Numbered from the stretch's first letter, positions 23,694 through 35,546 are shown. The stretch: 64,000 nt of DNA from Dipteronia dyeriana (GCA_032871835.1 CM065295.1:82391819-82455818); one strand, 5' to 3'. Notes: generated from the letters alone by a model not told the origin. Numbers and translations are program-made.

Positions 23694-24479
23694 CTAAAGT
23701 GGGTTTTTTTCCACAAAATCAATCAAATAATCAGATATTCTTTTCTTTTTTATAGATGCAAAATTGCATATTTTTTTTCCATGTGGGTTTTGAAGTCATA
23801 ATGGAGCAACTTGGTTGGAACCTGGAAATAATTTCTGCTTCTTCTTCCTCCCTAGATATCGCTCCCTCGGTTGAAAAATAAGATTAAAAATACAAAGAAG
23901 GGAAAGGGACAAGAAGCAACATATGGTTTTTGTGCTTTTGTTCCTTTTATATATGCGTTAATGACAACAAAAATACACCATCTCAAGTGGGCTTTTATTG
24001 ACCCACTAGTCAGTAGTCACCCCCACTTGTCTCCCTACCTGTACCATTATGTATGTGCTTGTTTCTGATCTTTTGTTGAGGCTGAATATGCATCCACTTC
24101 ACTTTATAAATTACTATATTCTAGGAAATGGTAAATAGTGAAACCAGTATAGCGACAACTCAAACCCTAAACATTATCAAGCTAAATGAGGTTACATCGA
24201 ACTGTATTGGACAAGGCTGTGTTTGACATTCTCACAAATAAAATGTATATAAAATAAGATATTGAAAACTCATTTGATTTGTTTCAGGTAAAATATACAA
24301 CACATATTGGACCTCGGAGGCTCAGACGAAATCAAACCAATTGGCCGACCTTGGAATCCATACAAGTGGAATCGTTGCCAATTCACAGGTGTTTTCATAT
24401 GTTCCTCCGGTGAGGTAACTTGGTCCAAATGTCGTCAAAATGACTTGAAAACATGATCTCAAATGTTTGAGAAACATAA
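23694..24479. other. Spacer
   Basis: No gene recognised. A 65-residue plus-strand frame near 23871-24068 has no domain. Confidence 0.4.
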
Positions 24480-24700
24480 TATATATATATATTTTATCAT
24501 TTTTCTATCGGTGCGTACCGATGGAATTATATAAAGACATTGAATATGTATCATTCATTTATAAAAGAGTTTTGACAAGCACATACATATCAAGTCAAAG
24601 TATATAAAATGAATGACTCACATTAAATGTCCTTATATAATTATATCAATATACATTTATGTGAAAATTTCCGTATATATATATTTATATCAGTTCGAAT
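24480..24700. mobile_element. Small MITE, family shared with 35547-35708 (copy 1)
   Basis: Lies between TA-rich runs. Shares with the second copy GTTTTGACAAG(C/T)(A/G)CATAC, AAGTCAAAGTAT(A/G)TAAA and the end TGAAAATTT(C/T)(C/T)GTATATATA. The ends are imperfect inverted repeats. Confidence 0.6.
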
Positions 24701-25082
24701 CTAGATAAGATGGACCAAACAAAACTGTTCTCGTCTGATCTTCTTCAAGTTGAGAGCAAATTCTCATGTTCCCAATTAAGATTCAATGAATTCTACAACT
24801 AGTAATTTAAAATGAAAATGGTGAGGAATGTCACAATTTTTTTGTCGTGTTGTAACGATGTTACCGATTTAATAATTTATGTTTAAAAGACACTTATTAC
24901 GGTGAACTATCCAAATTGGCCTTAAAATTTGTTTTTCTGCTTCCATCTACACTTAAAAAAAACAAAGTTATATGCTCTTTCTAAAAACGTTATCTGAAAA
25001 TCATTCTCCTTATTTTCTTTCATGCATTTGTGACTGATTTAACAATGTATCAATCCAAATATGAACATGTAGTTTCCAGAAT

Positions 25083-25830
25083 TTGTATGATTTTATTTTT
25101 ATTCTTTTCCGACATTTTTTTTCATTTTTTTCGAACTTTTTTTCTATTGGTTTAAGTTTTTTTTTTCTAATAGTTCGAGTTTTTTTTTTATTATTCCGAC
25201 CTTTTATTTTTTTGATTATTTGCGAGTTTTTTTGGAAAGAATTCGAGTTTTTTTTTTGTATTGGTTCGAACCTTTTTTGTATTGGTCTGAGCTTTTTTTT
25301 CATTAATTCGAGCTTTTTTTGTATTGGTTCGAGCTTTTATTTTTTTGACTATTTTCGAGCTTTTTTGAAAAGATTTCGAGTTTTTTTTTGTATTGGTCCG
25401 AGCTTTTTTTGTATTGGTCATAACTTTTTTTCCATTAGTTCGAGCTTTTTTTTTGTATTGGTTCGAGATTTTATTTTTGTGACTATTTTCGAGCATTTTT
25501 GGAAAGATTTCGAGCTTTTTTGGAAAGATTTCGAGCTTTTTTTGTATTGGTCCGAGCTTTTTTCGATTAGTTCGAGCTTTTTCTCTATTGGTTCGAGCTT
25601 TTATTTTTTTGACTATTTCCGAATTTTTTTGTATTGGTTCGAGCTTTTTTGTATTGGTCTGGGCTTTTTTTGTATTAGTTCGAGATTTTTTTCTATTGGT
25701 TCGAGCTTTTATTTTTTTGACTATTTCTCAATTTTTTTGGAAAGATTTCGAGATTTTATCAACACACAACAGATCAAAAAATGGTTTAGTTAAATCGAGT
25801 AATTTTTTTAGTAAAGGTTTCGAGCCTTTT
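25083..25830 (+). repeat. T-rich complex minisatellite
   Basis: Built from short words such as TTCGAGCTTTTTT, TGTATTGGTTCGAGC, GGAAAGATTTCGAG and TTATTTTTTTGACTATTT, repeated dozens of times. The last word returns about every 110-135 bp (near 25205, 25335, 25465, 25600, 25710), giving a higher-order unit. The plus strand stays open for 236 codons and would make an almost pure Phe/Ser/Leu/Ile protein. The minus strand gives Lys/Asn-rich frames. Openness on both strands is a consequence of composition, so I treat this as a repeat and not a gene. Confidence 0.8.
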
Positions 25831-25854
25831 AAGTACTGACCAGAAGAAAAAAAA

Positions 25855-25945
25855 ACTCTGGGGGCGCCGCCCCCTGGCCCCCTGGCCCCCGAGAGCTGAC
25901 CGAACAGCTCGACCCCCGAATGCGTCTGTGTAGCGTCTAAGTTTC
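25855..25945. other. GC-rich palindromic island after the minisatellite
   Basis: GGGGGCGCCGCCCCC followed by TGGCCCCCTGGCCCC and CGAGAGCTGACCGAACAGCTCG-like inverted words, in very AT-rich surroundings. It could be part of an unrecognised repeat end. I cannot assign it. Confidence 0.4.
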
Positions 25946-26330
25946 AACGAAACTTTCTCTCTCTATTTCAAAACTCTCACTATAAAAAATGAATGAAAGA
26001 CTATGATAGAACAACTATTGAGGGGTAGGTACCTTTTAAACATAAGTTATTAAAAGCAGTGACAATGTTGAAAAACCACCTCCAAAAAGTGCTATTTAAT
26101 TTTTGACCCCTAACTTAAAAGTGTAAACTTTGGCATAGAATATATTACAAAACTTTTGCGATTGGGAGATTTGATGGGAACCTAAAATCATGTCTTAGCT
26201 TATAATCATCTCTGAACACTTTACACATTCTTGATCGGTCGTAAATAAGGATCCTCTACTTATCTAAATATTTACTTTAACGGAGACAAGACTTTTAGGG
26301 TAAATCGATGTTCATTGGATTGAAATCTAG

Positions 26331-27104
26331 GCTCAGTTTGGTATTGTTGTGATGTGTGGATAAGTGTTTTTGAAATTGTTGTGGGGGGAATTGCTTTTGA
26401 AATTGCTGTGGAAAGAATCAGCTGAGTGTTTGGTAAACTGATTTTCAAAAGTACTGTGAGAACTAAAAGCAATTTCAATGTGTTTGGTAAACTGAAATAA
26501 AAAGTGTTGTGAGTGTATAAAATTACTAAAATGACATAGACAACTAAATGGTACTAATGTGTTATACTTTATATTTTTCTTGTTTATTTGTGTTTAATGT
26601 TAAATGTTATATAATTATAGTACTTTATTGAATTAATTAGTCCCATTTTTTATTCTACTTTATTTAATTAATTAACCTTATTTTTTTATTTTTTTATTTT
26701 TTTATTTCTTTATTTTATTCTATTTTATTTTTTATTTCATTTTTATTATATTTTATTAAATTAATTATCCCAAATTTTTTTATACAGTTATAACAACATT
26801 TTTTTTTATAGAAATATAAATCCAATTTTTTTTGTTAAATTTCGTTAAAGGCAAAGATAAAATTAGAAAGTTAGTAAAATTTCATTTAATATCACTGTAG
26901 CACGTTTTCTAAAAACAAAAACCAAAATTCAAAAGCATGTATTTGTAGCTTCTCAAAAACTCAGTTGGGAGAAGCTAAAAGTGACCAAAAGCACTTCCCC
27001 GCAATTTTACCAAACACCATGTTTTAAGTCCAGTATCACTTTTGACTGATACAGAATCACTTTTGACCACAAAAACAGCTGGGAAAGCAATGCCAAACTG
27101 AACT
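26331..27104. mobile_element. MITE, about 774 bp, with CAGTTTGGTATTG ends
   Basis: Inverted ends are GCTCAGTTTGGTATTG and the complement of AGTTCAGTTTGGCATTG, with CTAG on both sides (26327-26330 and 27105-27108). Both subterminal parts repeat words such as AAAAGCACTT, CAAAACAGCT and TTTGGTAAACTG. The core is AT-rich. The superfamily is uncertain (Harbinger-like by the GTTTGG end) and it is non-coding. Confidence 0.6.
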
Positions 27105-27108
27105 CTAG

Positions 27109-29083
27109 TCTGGTCTTTCATCTACGGTGGCTAGCAAAAATGAATTGTATAAATCTAATTTTAGAATCTGAAGATTATGAGGGCGACTACATTGTTTTTT
27201 TTTTACCAGGATTTATTATGTGGGATACCAGGACCAGGACAAAAAAATCTTAGATTTGCTTGATTACATTGAAGAATTCTAGCATAGAATAATTGAAAAA
27301 CATAAACGATTATATATATAGTGGAGAATCATTGAACCAAAAGAAATATATATATATTAACAGTAAACATCAAAAGGTCGGCATTAAAAAAATAATCAAG
27401 ATTCAGTGAAAAACTTTTAGTTAGTGCTCATATACCTTTTATCATCGGTGCTTGACCACGTCAAACAACATAAATTAATTGAAGTGACTTTCTCTAGCAA
27501 AATATGTAATGTCAACCAAATGGAAGCGCATAAAATAAGTTCACCATGAGAAGAGAGAGTGATATATGGCAAATGAAATTATATATATACTGTATGCTGA
27601 CAACATGACCAAATTAAACGGTACAATATGCGGCGCAGCAACAGCTTGGTAAACCATGCTGGCCATTGATTGGTACAATGACCAACAGGGTTCAAGATGC
27701 AGCAGGAATTCATTCACATCAATATGTTTCGATGAAATAATTTACTTGCTGAAAAAAAGAAACAATGTAATATATATTCCAAGAGTTTGGGGTCAACTTG
27801 GAACTTGTTAGTTGCGTGACAGATAAATAAATAAATAATGCAGATGCCGCTGGCAGGAATTTGATGAGCCATAGATCTACTTGAATCCAATACACAAAAT
27901 AAGAAAAACCAAATAAAAATGTAAAATATAAAAAACATTGAAAAGAAAGAGCAAGATGAGAAAAGGTGTGGTTGTTTTCTGTTGGTCCTATAGATGGTAT
28001 GGTTATTATAATACATTACGGTTGTAAACAAAGTCGTAAACTTCATAAGAATCATCTAACTTGGTTGTAAACAAAGCCGTAAACTTCATAAGAATCATCT
28101 GACTTTAATGTGGCAAACAAGTACAAGAGGGAAAAAGTTAACTTATTTTCTCCTGTTAAGTAGTGGCTTCGACAACACCTTGCCGCAAGCTTTGTCCCCA
28201 GTCGTTTGGACATGGAATTTGGATTAGTTCCCAATTAGTTCAGACCACAAAAACATAATCTTCACTTAGTTGGGGTCCAACAGCTTTGGAGGAAAAACAA
28301 ACAATCGACTTCAACAGCTCCAACTATCCAACCTGGCAATATGTCCTAGAGACTAGAGTGTTTAAAATTTTACTCGTTTAGATAGCTATACGGGTGAAGG
28401 GTCTCAGCTTCAGTGGCTGAGAGACATCACACTTATGACTCATGAGCAGTGATGTAAGGTTTGGCTTCCTTCTATGTTATGAACAAATATACAACAAAAT
28501 CAAAACAAAAATAAATACACAGTTATTTAACTATGCACACATGTCTTTTCCATTTTACACACGATAACTTCCTAGTTCCTACTTGATTTTCAATACGAGT
28601 TTTATGTAAGTCTTTTTAGGATTTTGTTATACGACACGACTAGAAATAAACCTAAAATTAAAGTGTGGACCGTCTCTCATTCTGTTTTGCATAATTTGAA
28701 CAATGATAATGAACAATTGGCAAGCAGATAACAAAAAACTAAGCATATAAAATCCATCTTGAGGCGGAGTTGTAATAGCTGTAGCTATCTCAAACTCCCT
28801 CTTGCAAACAAGGTTTTCTATAGTGATAATGCAAGTTTGCAACAACTTATATGCTTGTATAAATATAATTGTAAGCTCAAATAACAAGTTTATATGCAAT
28901 CAATAACAACTGTTATGCTTTTGCAAATTACATCTCTAAGGCAAAACCACTAAAACTGTCACCACCCTTCTTATATCATACAGACCAATCAATGGCATCA
29001 ATAGTAAAACAGATCAAAGGATTGGCTGCATAAAAAGGAAAAAAAAAAATCGACCTACTTCAAGTGTACCACTTAAATCCCAC
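27109..29083. other. Intergenic stretch between MITE and kish
   Basis: AT-rich with no recognised gene; 28890-29083 probably includes the kish 3' UTR. A 43-bp tandem duplication (GGTTGTAAACAAAG...CATCTAACTT) spans 28020-28105. Confidence 0.45.
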
Positions 29084-30179
29084 TCAGAAGAAGATAATCG
29101 ACACACCCATTGTGAAGCATCCTGCAGCCACCCAAGGACTCAACCGTTCACCTGGTTCAAAGTAACAATAAAAGTCATCCACAAATGTTGGACATTTAAC
29201 CAGGCCGTGATAACATATGCATCCTTTGTTTCAAATTTTAAGTATCAGTTAAAAGCATAAACCATCCCCTGGAATTTCTACATGCAATCGAGTGTGCACA
29301 GGTGTGCTTCCCTATTTACATAAAAATACAATAGATGAATAGTCAAGAAATCATTCCTCATGGATAGGTTTTGGGTCCTCTAGATGGAAGGAGTGCACAT
29401 CATAACAATCCTACACAACTTCAATTGTGTAGTAATATTGTAGAAAGATTTTCAATAATGTCTCTTATTCACACGAGACAGTAGAAACTCGTAGGCAGGT
29501 AGTGAAACTCATAAAGCGTTCGAAAACAAACAACACTGAACTCATGCTTAATTACATCTACCATTACTTATTTACTAACGACCACTGAAGCAAAAACTGA
29601 ATAAACTTACCTATCCTAGCTGCCTTCCAAAAGAATCCCCGAAACCTGCCATGAACAAATTACACAAATTCAAACACCAATGTTATACTCTACAATCCAT
29701 ATCGAAAAAAAGAAGCAACTGCCACTACTAAAACAGTCTTCCTAATCACACCGGCAACTAACTTTCTTTTTTTTTTTCAAAATTTTTAACTTTGAGCTAA
29801 CTAACTGATATCAAGCTACAAGAAGATTCAAATTAAATACAAATAAAAAAAAAATTTAACTAAGCAAATACTCTAAGGCAAAAACAAAACAAATTCATCC
29901 ATGGAGATAAAATAATCGACATCATGAATAAAAAAATCAGAAAGCGATAACTGACCCGGTTTTCTGTTCGAGAATGGTAGGAAACTGCATCCTGACGTAA
30001 GTGCACGTGCAAATCACGAGGAGAACCACCGTCAGGAACGAATGGAAATTGAAAAGCGCCGACTGTTTAGAGAAGAGAGGTCAATTTCGATCCAAAAAAA
30101 AAAACACAGAAATTTGAAATAACAGTAGCATATATAAGAGATAGAGGACTAATTCTTCAGATCAAATTTCGGTTACCAT
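29084..30179 (-). CDS. Protein kish (TMEM167 family)
   Basis: Small membrane protein of the secretory pathway; animal and yeast relatives act in Golgi and constitutive secretion. Four minus-strand coding exons: 30179-30177 (only the ATG), 30062-29956, 29645-29611 and 29151-29084. The total is 213 bp, giving 70 residues, with each junction at GT...AG (donors GTAACC, GTCAGT, GTAAGT). The protein starts MSALFNFHSFLTVVLLVICT (first membrane segment about 8-24), has the conserved EQKTGFRGFFWKAARIGERLS centre, and ends with a second membrane segment, CFTMGVSIIFF. Length and sequence fit plant kish proteins end to end. A first coding exon holding only the initiation codon is unusual but well supported by the downstream reading. 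Confidence 0.95.
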
Positions 30180-30651
30180 TGTATTCGCCTTGAGCTTGTG
30201 GTCGAACTAAAATTCTTCTTTTCCTCTTCTTCTTCTTTTTTCAGTGTAGATCGTGATGTGTTTATCGTCGTAACGTTCAGATCCTTTCAGAGAGAAGGGG
30301 AAGGCAACCAAATACAATACTTACCCAGAAAACGATGTCGTTTTGTTAAGCCCAGACTAGTGCATTACGGTTACGTTTGGTATGAATATGAGACAGAACA
30401 AGGTGGGACGTACTGGACTGGACAGGAAAGGACTACACATGTTGTTCTATGTTGTGTTTGGAAGGTCTGAACAGAACTATAAACTATACTGTTATGCGTT
30501 TGGTATGGCTGAGACATGACGAAACAAGATATTCAAATCCCATTCTTATATATATAACAACGTAGACTAAAATATTATATATATTAATACATTAATATTT
30601 TATATATAATACATATTAATATACATATATATATTATTTATCTTAAATATA
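30180..30651. other. kish upstream region and AT-rich stretch
   Basis: 30180-30340 is the probable kish leader and promoter. GTTACGTTTGGTATG (about 30370) and GTTATGCGTTTGGTATGGC (about 30490) are near-repeats of unknown origin. 30540-30660 is TA-rich, and its edge marks the truncated 3' side of the hAT element. Confidence 0.4.
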
Positions 30652-31785
30652 TTATATTATATATATTTTTATAATTAACACTACAAGCCCCTTATTCTGA
30701 ATTTTTTCATGCTCAACGCATTTCTTGAACCTATCGAACCTACTAGAAGATGATTTTACAAATTTCACCGCATTACGTATGGCAACCACTGAATCATGCA
30801 TTTCTTTTAACCTATCATTTACTATTAGATTCACAATGTGTGCACAACACCGTAAATGCAAATACTTCCCATCCAAAATTGCACTATCTCTATGCCAACT
30901 AGTCAACTTTCTTTTCACATAAAGAATGGTCATATTGTTGGCAGATACATTATCAACAGTGATTGTAAAAACCCTATCAATACCCCAATCAAGTAACACT
31001 TTCTTAATACACTTCCCACTGGTTTCTCCTTTATGATCGGATATTTGAGTAAAACTCAAAATCGTCTTTTGTAAATGTCATTGTTCATCAATGAAATAGG
31101 TTGTCACAACCATGTAATTGATATTTTGGATTGAAGTCCAAGTATCAGTGGTAAGACAAACCCTCACCTTACTCTCTTTAAATTGTTTCATCAAAGATGT
31201 CTTCATATCAATATACAATTGCAAACTATCCCTAACTAGTGTTCTTCTAGAAAGGACATCAAACCTAGGCATACCCACACGATAGAACTTGCGAAAACCC
31301 CATTTCTCTACAAATCTAAATGGTAACTCGTCAACTATCAACATCTCTGCTAATGTCTTCCTAGTATCCTCCTTATTAAAAATACCCAAACCTATACTAC
31401 TACAACAACCCCCCTTTGATGATGTTGTATATGAAGTGATAGGGGCTTGTTTTACAAGACATTTTTGTTTTGGGTCAGCTGAAGCTAATTTGGCATGGTA
31501 ATTTTTGCACTTTTGTAGGCGTTTATTCATATTGGTTGTCCTATTTGTATAAGAGTCACAAGCATAATTTTTGGGACAATATTTACATTATGCTCTCATT
31601 CTCCCATCTTCTTGGTATTTTGTAAAATGATTCCATGAATCAGAAGTTTGTCTACCCTTCCCACATAGAGGTTTAACATTCCCCTGTAAATGGGCTGTTT
31701 CTAAATAGCCACTTTGTAATGCTTCCTCATCCTTAGAACTTGAGGAATCAACAACATTGGTCGGCAAAACATTATCATCATTCAT
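30652..31785 (-). pseudogene. hAT transposase (BED zinc finger / RICESLEEPER type), truncated
   Basis: Cut-and-paste transposase relic. In minus-strand order: a BED-type zinc finger (CKYC ... CKNYH, around 31500-31600); the segment DELPFRFVEKWGFRKF; the first acidic site in CLTTDTWTS (near 31150); and ITVDNVSANN with the second (near 30955), then LRCCAHIVNLIVNDRLKE. Apart from two in-frame stops (31588-31590 and 31078-31080) the frame is nearly continuous. The sequence stops at TA-rich DNA, so the C-terminal dimerisation (hATC) part and the last catalytic Glu are missing. It is inactive, but probably not very old given the few lesions. The matching element end is at 33336. Confidence 0.9.
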
Positions 31786-31920
31786 TTTTCTGTCATGAAA
31801 TAAAAATATAACATATAAGTTTATATCAAACTAACAATACCCTATTATCACATATTAGTTTATAACAATTAACAAGTAACTTTATAAATTAATTAATCAA
31901 TTTTTCTGTCATTAATCAGT

Positions 31921-32150
31921 TTTTTTTTAAGAAACATCAAGCTTTATTAAGCCACAAACCAAGTCACGAAACACCAAGAAAACCAGGGACATCAACATCA
32001 AGATAGAGCAAAGCAACAACCCAACAAGTCAACAACAGACAAAACTAGCCTTGACTACACCATAAACCAAAACAAAAACACCCCAACCGAGAACTCCAAC
32101 CAAAACACAAACACCCCAACCAAAATATATTTAAAGTAAAAAATGATTCA
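31921..32150 (-). mobile_element. 5'-truncated LINE-like 3' end
   Basis: On the minus strand a segment ends with CTTAATAAAGCTTGATGTTTC followed by an A-run (T-run at 31921-31931), as in plant L1-type 3' ends. The body is short and has no reading frame. No clear target duplication was found, so the call is tentative. Confidence 0.4.
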
Positions 32151-32159
32151 ATTAATTAC

Positions 32160-33160
32160 TAATTACTAAATTTAACGAAGATTAATTAGCCCAACAATAG
32201 AAATGTATAATTGGACATGAGCTGAGCAGCATCGAATTGGCCCAAAGCCCAAATTGATGACATATCCATTACTAATTTATAAGCATTAACCTTATTAATT
32301 ATTTCAACTCACCCTGCTTGCAACAAAATCTGTATGTTTTCAGTTGGAGCCTCTCAATCAACAAAATTTTAACATTTTTGTCCTGGTTCTTTTCCTAGGT
32401 TTGGATATTCGTCAGAATTATATGGGTTTGGCTGTGTCATATTACTTAAACCTGGAAGTTTATCCTATAAGGCTATAATGTATGACATCTCTCTGTAGCT
32501 TATTCATTCACTCAATTACCTTTTTCAATGTTTAATGCTTATGTTTATACAATTATACATGTGCAATCTCAATTATGTCTTCATTGCAGGCCCTGCAGAA
32601 ATCATATGGATTCAGTGATTTTTTTTCCCAGGCTTGGTAAGTGTTTTTGTTGCACTATAGAACTATATTACAACATATCTAATATAATACTACTAAAAAG
32701 CAGAGGAAGAGAAATTACCTGGTGCGACTGAGAAGACTTCACGAGCAGAGGACGAACGGTCGGACGAACCAATCTACCAGAGAAAATTTAGAACCGAGAT
32801 AAGAGAAAAAAAAATAACAACATTGGTCGATAAAAAAAAACAAGTGAAATCAATCAACAAAGATGAGAACGTGAAATGAATCGTAAAAAATTAGAAATAC
32901 ATACTAACATACCTGAAAATCTCAAATCAAAGGGCGAGACGAACGATTGGAACGACTGATGACTGGACGACGGTGAGCAGCGGAAGATGACAGAGTAGCG
33001 ACGATCGACAGAAGACGATGAGCGACGGACGAGTGATGATTGGCGGATGATTGACTTCGATGCGGGTGTATGGCTGCGGAAGAGATAAAGAAGTGATTCA
33101 GTGAAGAGTGGAATAATGGAAAGTGGAAACCTAATTAGGTTTATTTTTTAATATATACTC
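32160..33160. other. Internal 5' region of the hAT element
   Basis: No gene seen. The purine-rich, GACGA/ACGAT-rich part at 32740-33060 is probably leader or regulatory DNA upstream of the transposase. Confidence 0.35.
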
Positions 33161-33336
33161 ACGCAACGGTTCGGTTATCCAATTTTTGGAACCAAATCGG
33201 ATAAAAACCGATACAATCAATTTTTTTTAAATTAAAACCGAACTGGACCGATCACCAAGCTAAAACCGAAAAAAAACTATTGGACCGGTTCGATCCACTG
33301 GTTCAATTGGGTTCAATGGTTTTTTTCCCACCCCTA

Positions 33337-34236
33337 TAAGAGAGCGACGCCGGCAGACAAGTCGGTCATCCCTGTTGATGACCCACCCATCGAGTCGTCT
33401 CCAGAGAAGGACCCTTTAAGGGTACCAAATAAAAGGAAGGCGGTTGAGGGAGAGACAAGGGAAAATCGATCGTCGGCGGCTCGAAGGAGGCGGTTGTTGA
33501 TATTGAACAGTAAAGACCAAATTTAAACTTGGTCTCGTTCACTCAACGAGTGTCTTCTTTCAAGGAGCAAAATAGTTTTTTGAAGAAATTGGACGACCTT
33601 TTTTCTGCAGTCGACGAAGATTATATGAAAGGAAAGAAGATGGAGGAAGTTATCGATGCTGGTATCCTCACAGCATTTCAGGTATGTTGTATTATTGTGT
33701 CAAGTTTTTTATTATAGTCATGTTGAATACTGACAATAAATGTCTTTTGCGGTCTCTGCAATGCCATTTGTTTTTGAAGAATAAACTTGGGGCCAGCAGA
33801 GAAAGGTGCGCAAAGATTCATAGAGCAAACGACACGCTCAGACAGGAGTTTAAAGACGTCGACAAGGCCAAGCATGAGATTGAGAAAAAAACCTTGATCC
33901 AGGAGGAGGAGTTGGCCAAGTTGAGAGATGCTCTCGCAGAAAGGGATCGACAACTAGAGAAAGCCAATGGAGACCTTAATGAGAAGAATCAATATATAGT
34001 TGATTTGAACACTCAACATATGAACATCTCAGTTAAGGTCATATGTGATGTCAGGGTCGATCTATTTAAACAATATCTTGCATGAGAGCATGAGAAATGA
34101 GACCCCCATGCTGAACGAGCATCTTGATGCTAAGAATTCCCCATCTGTTGATGGAGATAGGGGGATCGATAAAGACCATGATGATGTTGTTGATCCAGAC
34201 GCTCCTGTCAGTGGCTCAACACAGGACCTTCCTTAG
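33337..34236 (+). pseudogene. Antisense coiled-coil ORF of a Tat-type gypsy retrotransposon (5' end lost)
   Basis: Plus-strand coding remains, opposite to gag-pol. A Lys/Pro-rich piece (33338-33520) ends at TAA. Then MVSFTQRVSSFKEQNSFLKK... runs to a likely donor (TTTCAG|GTATGT, about 33680), and after a short intron a strongly helical, charged segment follows (33780-34040: RERCAKIHRANDTLRQEF, EEELAKLRDALAERDRQLEK), which is a clear coiled coil. A last piece ends GSTQDLP with TAG at 34234-34236. Tat-lineage elements such as Grande and RIRE2 are known to carry an extra antisense gene between pol and the 3' LTR, often of the 'putative gypsy type transposon' family, and the location fits. The function is unknown. 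The hAT insertion at 33336 removed its start. Confidence 0.6.
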
Positions 34237-34514
34237 TTTTTTCTAAGAACATTTTATTCGTTTGTATATAATTTTCTATTTGGTTCTATAAATTGATACT
34301 TTGTTAATCCAATGAATGTAGGTCGACCCGACCTGTTCTTGTTTTTGATCACATAATTGTGCTATTTCGTGTTGTCTTTGAGTTAATGTGAATTGGGATT
34401 GGCGAAACTAAACATAAATCGATAATGTTTACAAATCTTAAGCTAGACAATTCATTTAAAATGTCTTTCGATTTATGCAATACTAATAATAGCGTATAGG
34501 AGTAAGTTAATAGA

Positions 34515-34637
34515 GGTCGACATGATCGTTTTATTTATAAATAATTGCGTACATACGTAAACTGATAGGGGTCAACATGACAGTTGAAATTACAAAAAAT
34601 CACGTACATACGTAAATTGATAAGGGTCGACGTGACT
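34515..34637. repeat. About 56-bp tandem repeat split by the CACTA-like insertion
   Basis: Units of the form GGTCGACATGA...CGTACATACGTAAATTGATA occur at 34515-34637 and resume at 36805-36850 (ATTGTTGAAAATATAAATAATCG then TGCGTAAATTGATAGG). The array belongs to the gypsy element downstream of pol. Confidence 0.7.
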
Positions 34638-35052
34638 CACTACAAAAAAAAAAGACTTATAGTGACACATTTTTGTGTGACAATTTTCAAATGTATCACA
34701 ATAGGTATTATTTTATGACAAATAATATAATTTGTCATTATGAATTGTTCAATTGAGACTTTTAAAAAATAACTGTCATAATTTTTTTAAAAAAACTTGA
34801 TAATTTGTGACAAAAAATATAATTAGTCACAAAATTATCCTGTAAAAATGGAAAGATTTTCTTTTATAAATTATTAGGTTTTAAAAGACATCAGAATCAA
34901 TAAATTTTATTTTATTTAAAAAAAACGTCACAATCATGGTATGTTTTTTTTTCCTTATTTCTTCTTCACATGTCTCTTGTTTCTTCCTTTTGTCACTGTC
35001 ATATCTAGATTTTTTTATTTATTTTCTCATTTCCTAAAACAATTTTTTTAGG

Positions 35053-35515
35053 TTTGAAATTGTGGTTCATCTGTAGAAGTCATCAAGATTGTAGAGGAAT
35101 TTATGCCTTGATAGAAAAATGTAAGCTTCTCTTGATTTGATTTTTTTAGGATTTGTTTTCTTTTATTTGTTTTTTGGGGTCGGAATTTCAAAATCGAGTT
35201 TTGTATAATAAAACTTTCTCTAAATAAGATATCTTTTTTTTGTAGAAATTTAATATATATGTTTAGGGATTTTTTTTTTTTTTTTTTCATTTTAGTTTCT
35301 CTCTTCCTTAAAAACATTTTTTATATTTGAAACCGTATTTCATCTTTAGAAGTCACCAAGATCGTAGAGAAAATTTTATCTTGATAGAAAAAGTAAGCTT
35401 TTCTTCATTTAATTTTTTTAGGGTTTATTTTCTTGTATTTGTTTTTCAGGGTCGAAATATCAATTTCGAGTTTCATATATTGAAAGTTTCTTTAAATAAG
35501 GTATGTTACATATAG
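35053..35515. repeat. Tandem duplication, period 273 bp
   Basis: TTTGAAATTGTGGTTCATCT...GAAGTCATCAAGAT (35053 on) and TTTGAAACCGTATTTCATCT...GAAGTCACCAAGAT (35326 on) are diverged copies that extend through TGATAGAAAAA, GTAAGCTT and GGGTCG. Both lie inside the CACTA-like element. Confidence 0.75.
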
Positions 35516-35546
35516 AATATTATATATATATATATATATATATATT

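Larger units (their letters stand above)
30652..33336 (-). mobile_element. 3'-truncated hAT element
   Basis: The 5' end of the element (right edge on +) ends with CCCACCCCTA at 33336. About 180 bp of subterminal AACCGG/CGGTT words precede it (33165-33330), the usual layout of plant hAT ends. It contains the transposase relic and a short LINE-like 3' piece. The other terminus and the 8-bp duplication (TAAGAGAG on the right flank) are not found, so the left part was deleted. It is inserted in the antisense ORF of the gypsy element. Confidence 0.65.

Noticed and set aside
25083..25793. 236-codon open frame
   Set aside because: Pure composition effect of a T-rich tandem repeat; both strands are open and the protein is almost only Phe/Ser/Leu/Ile.
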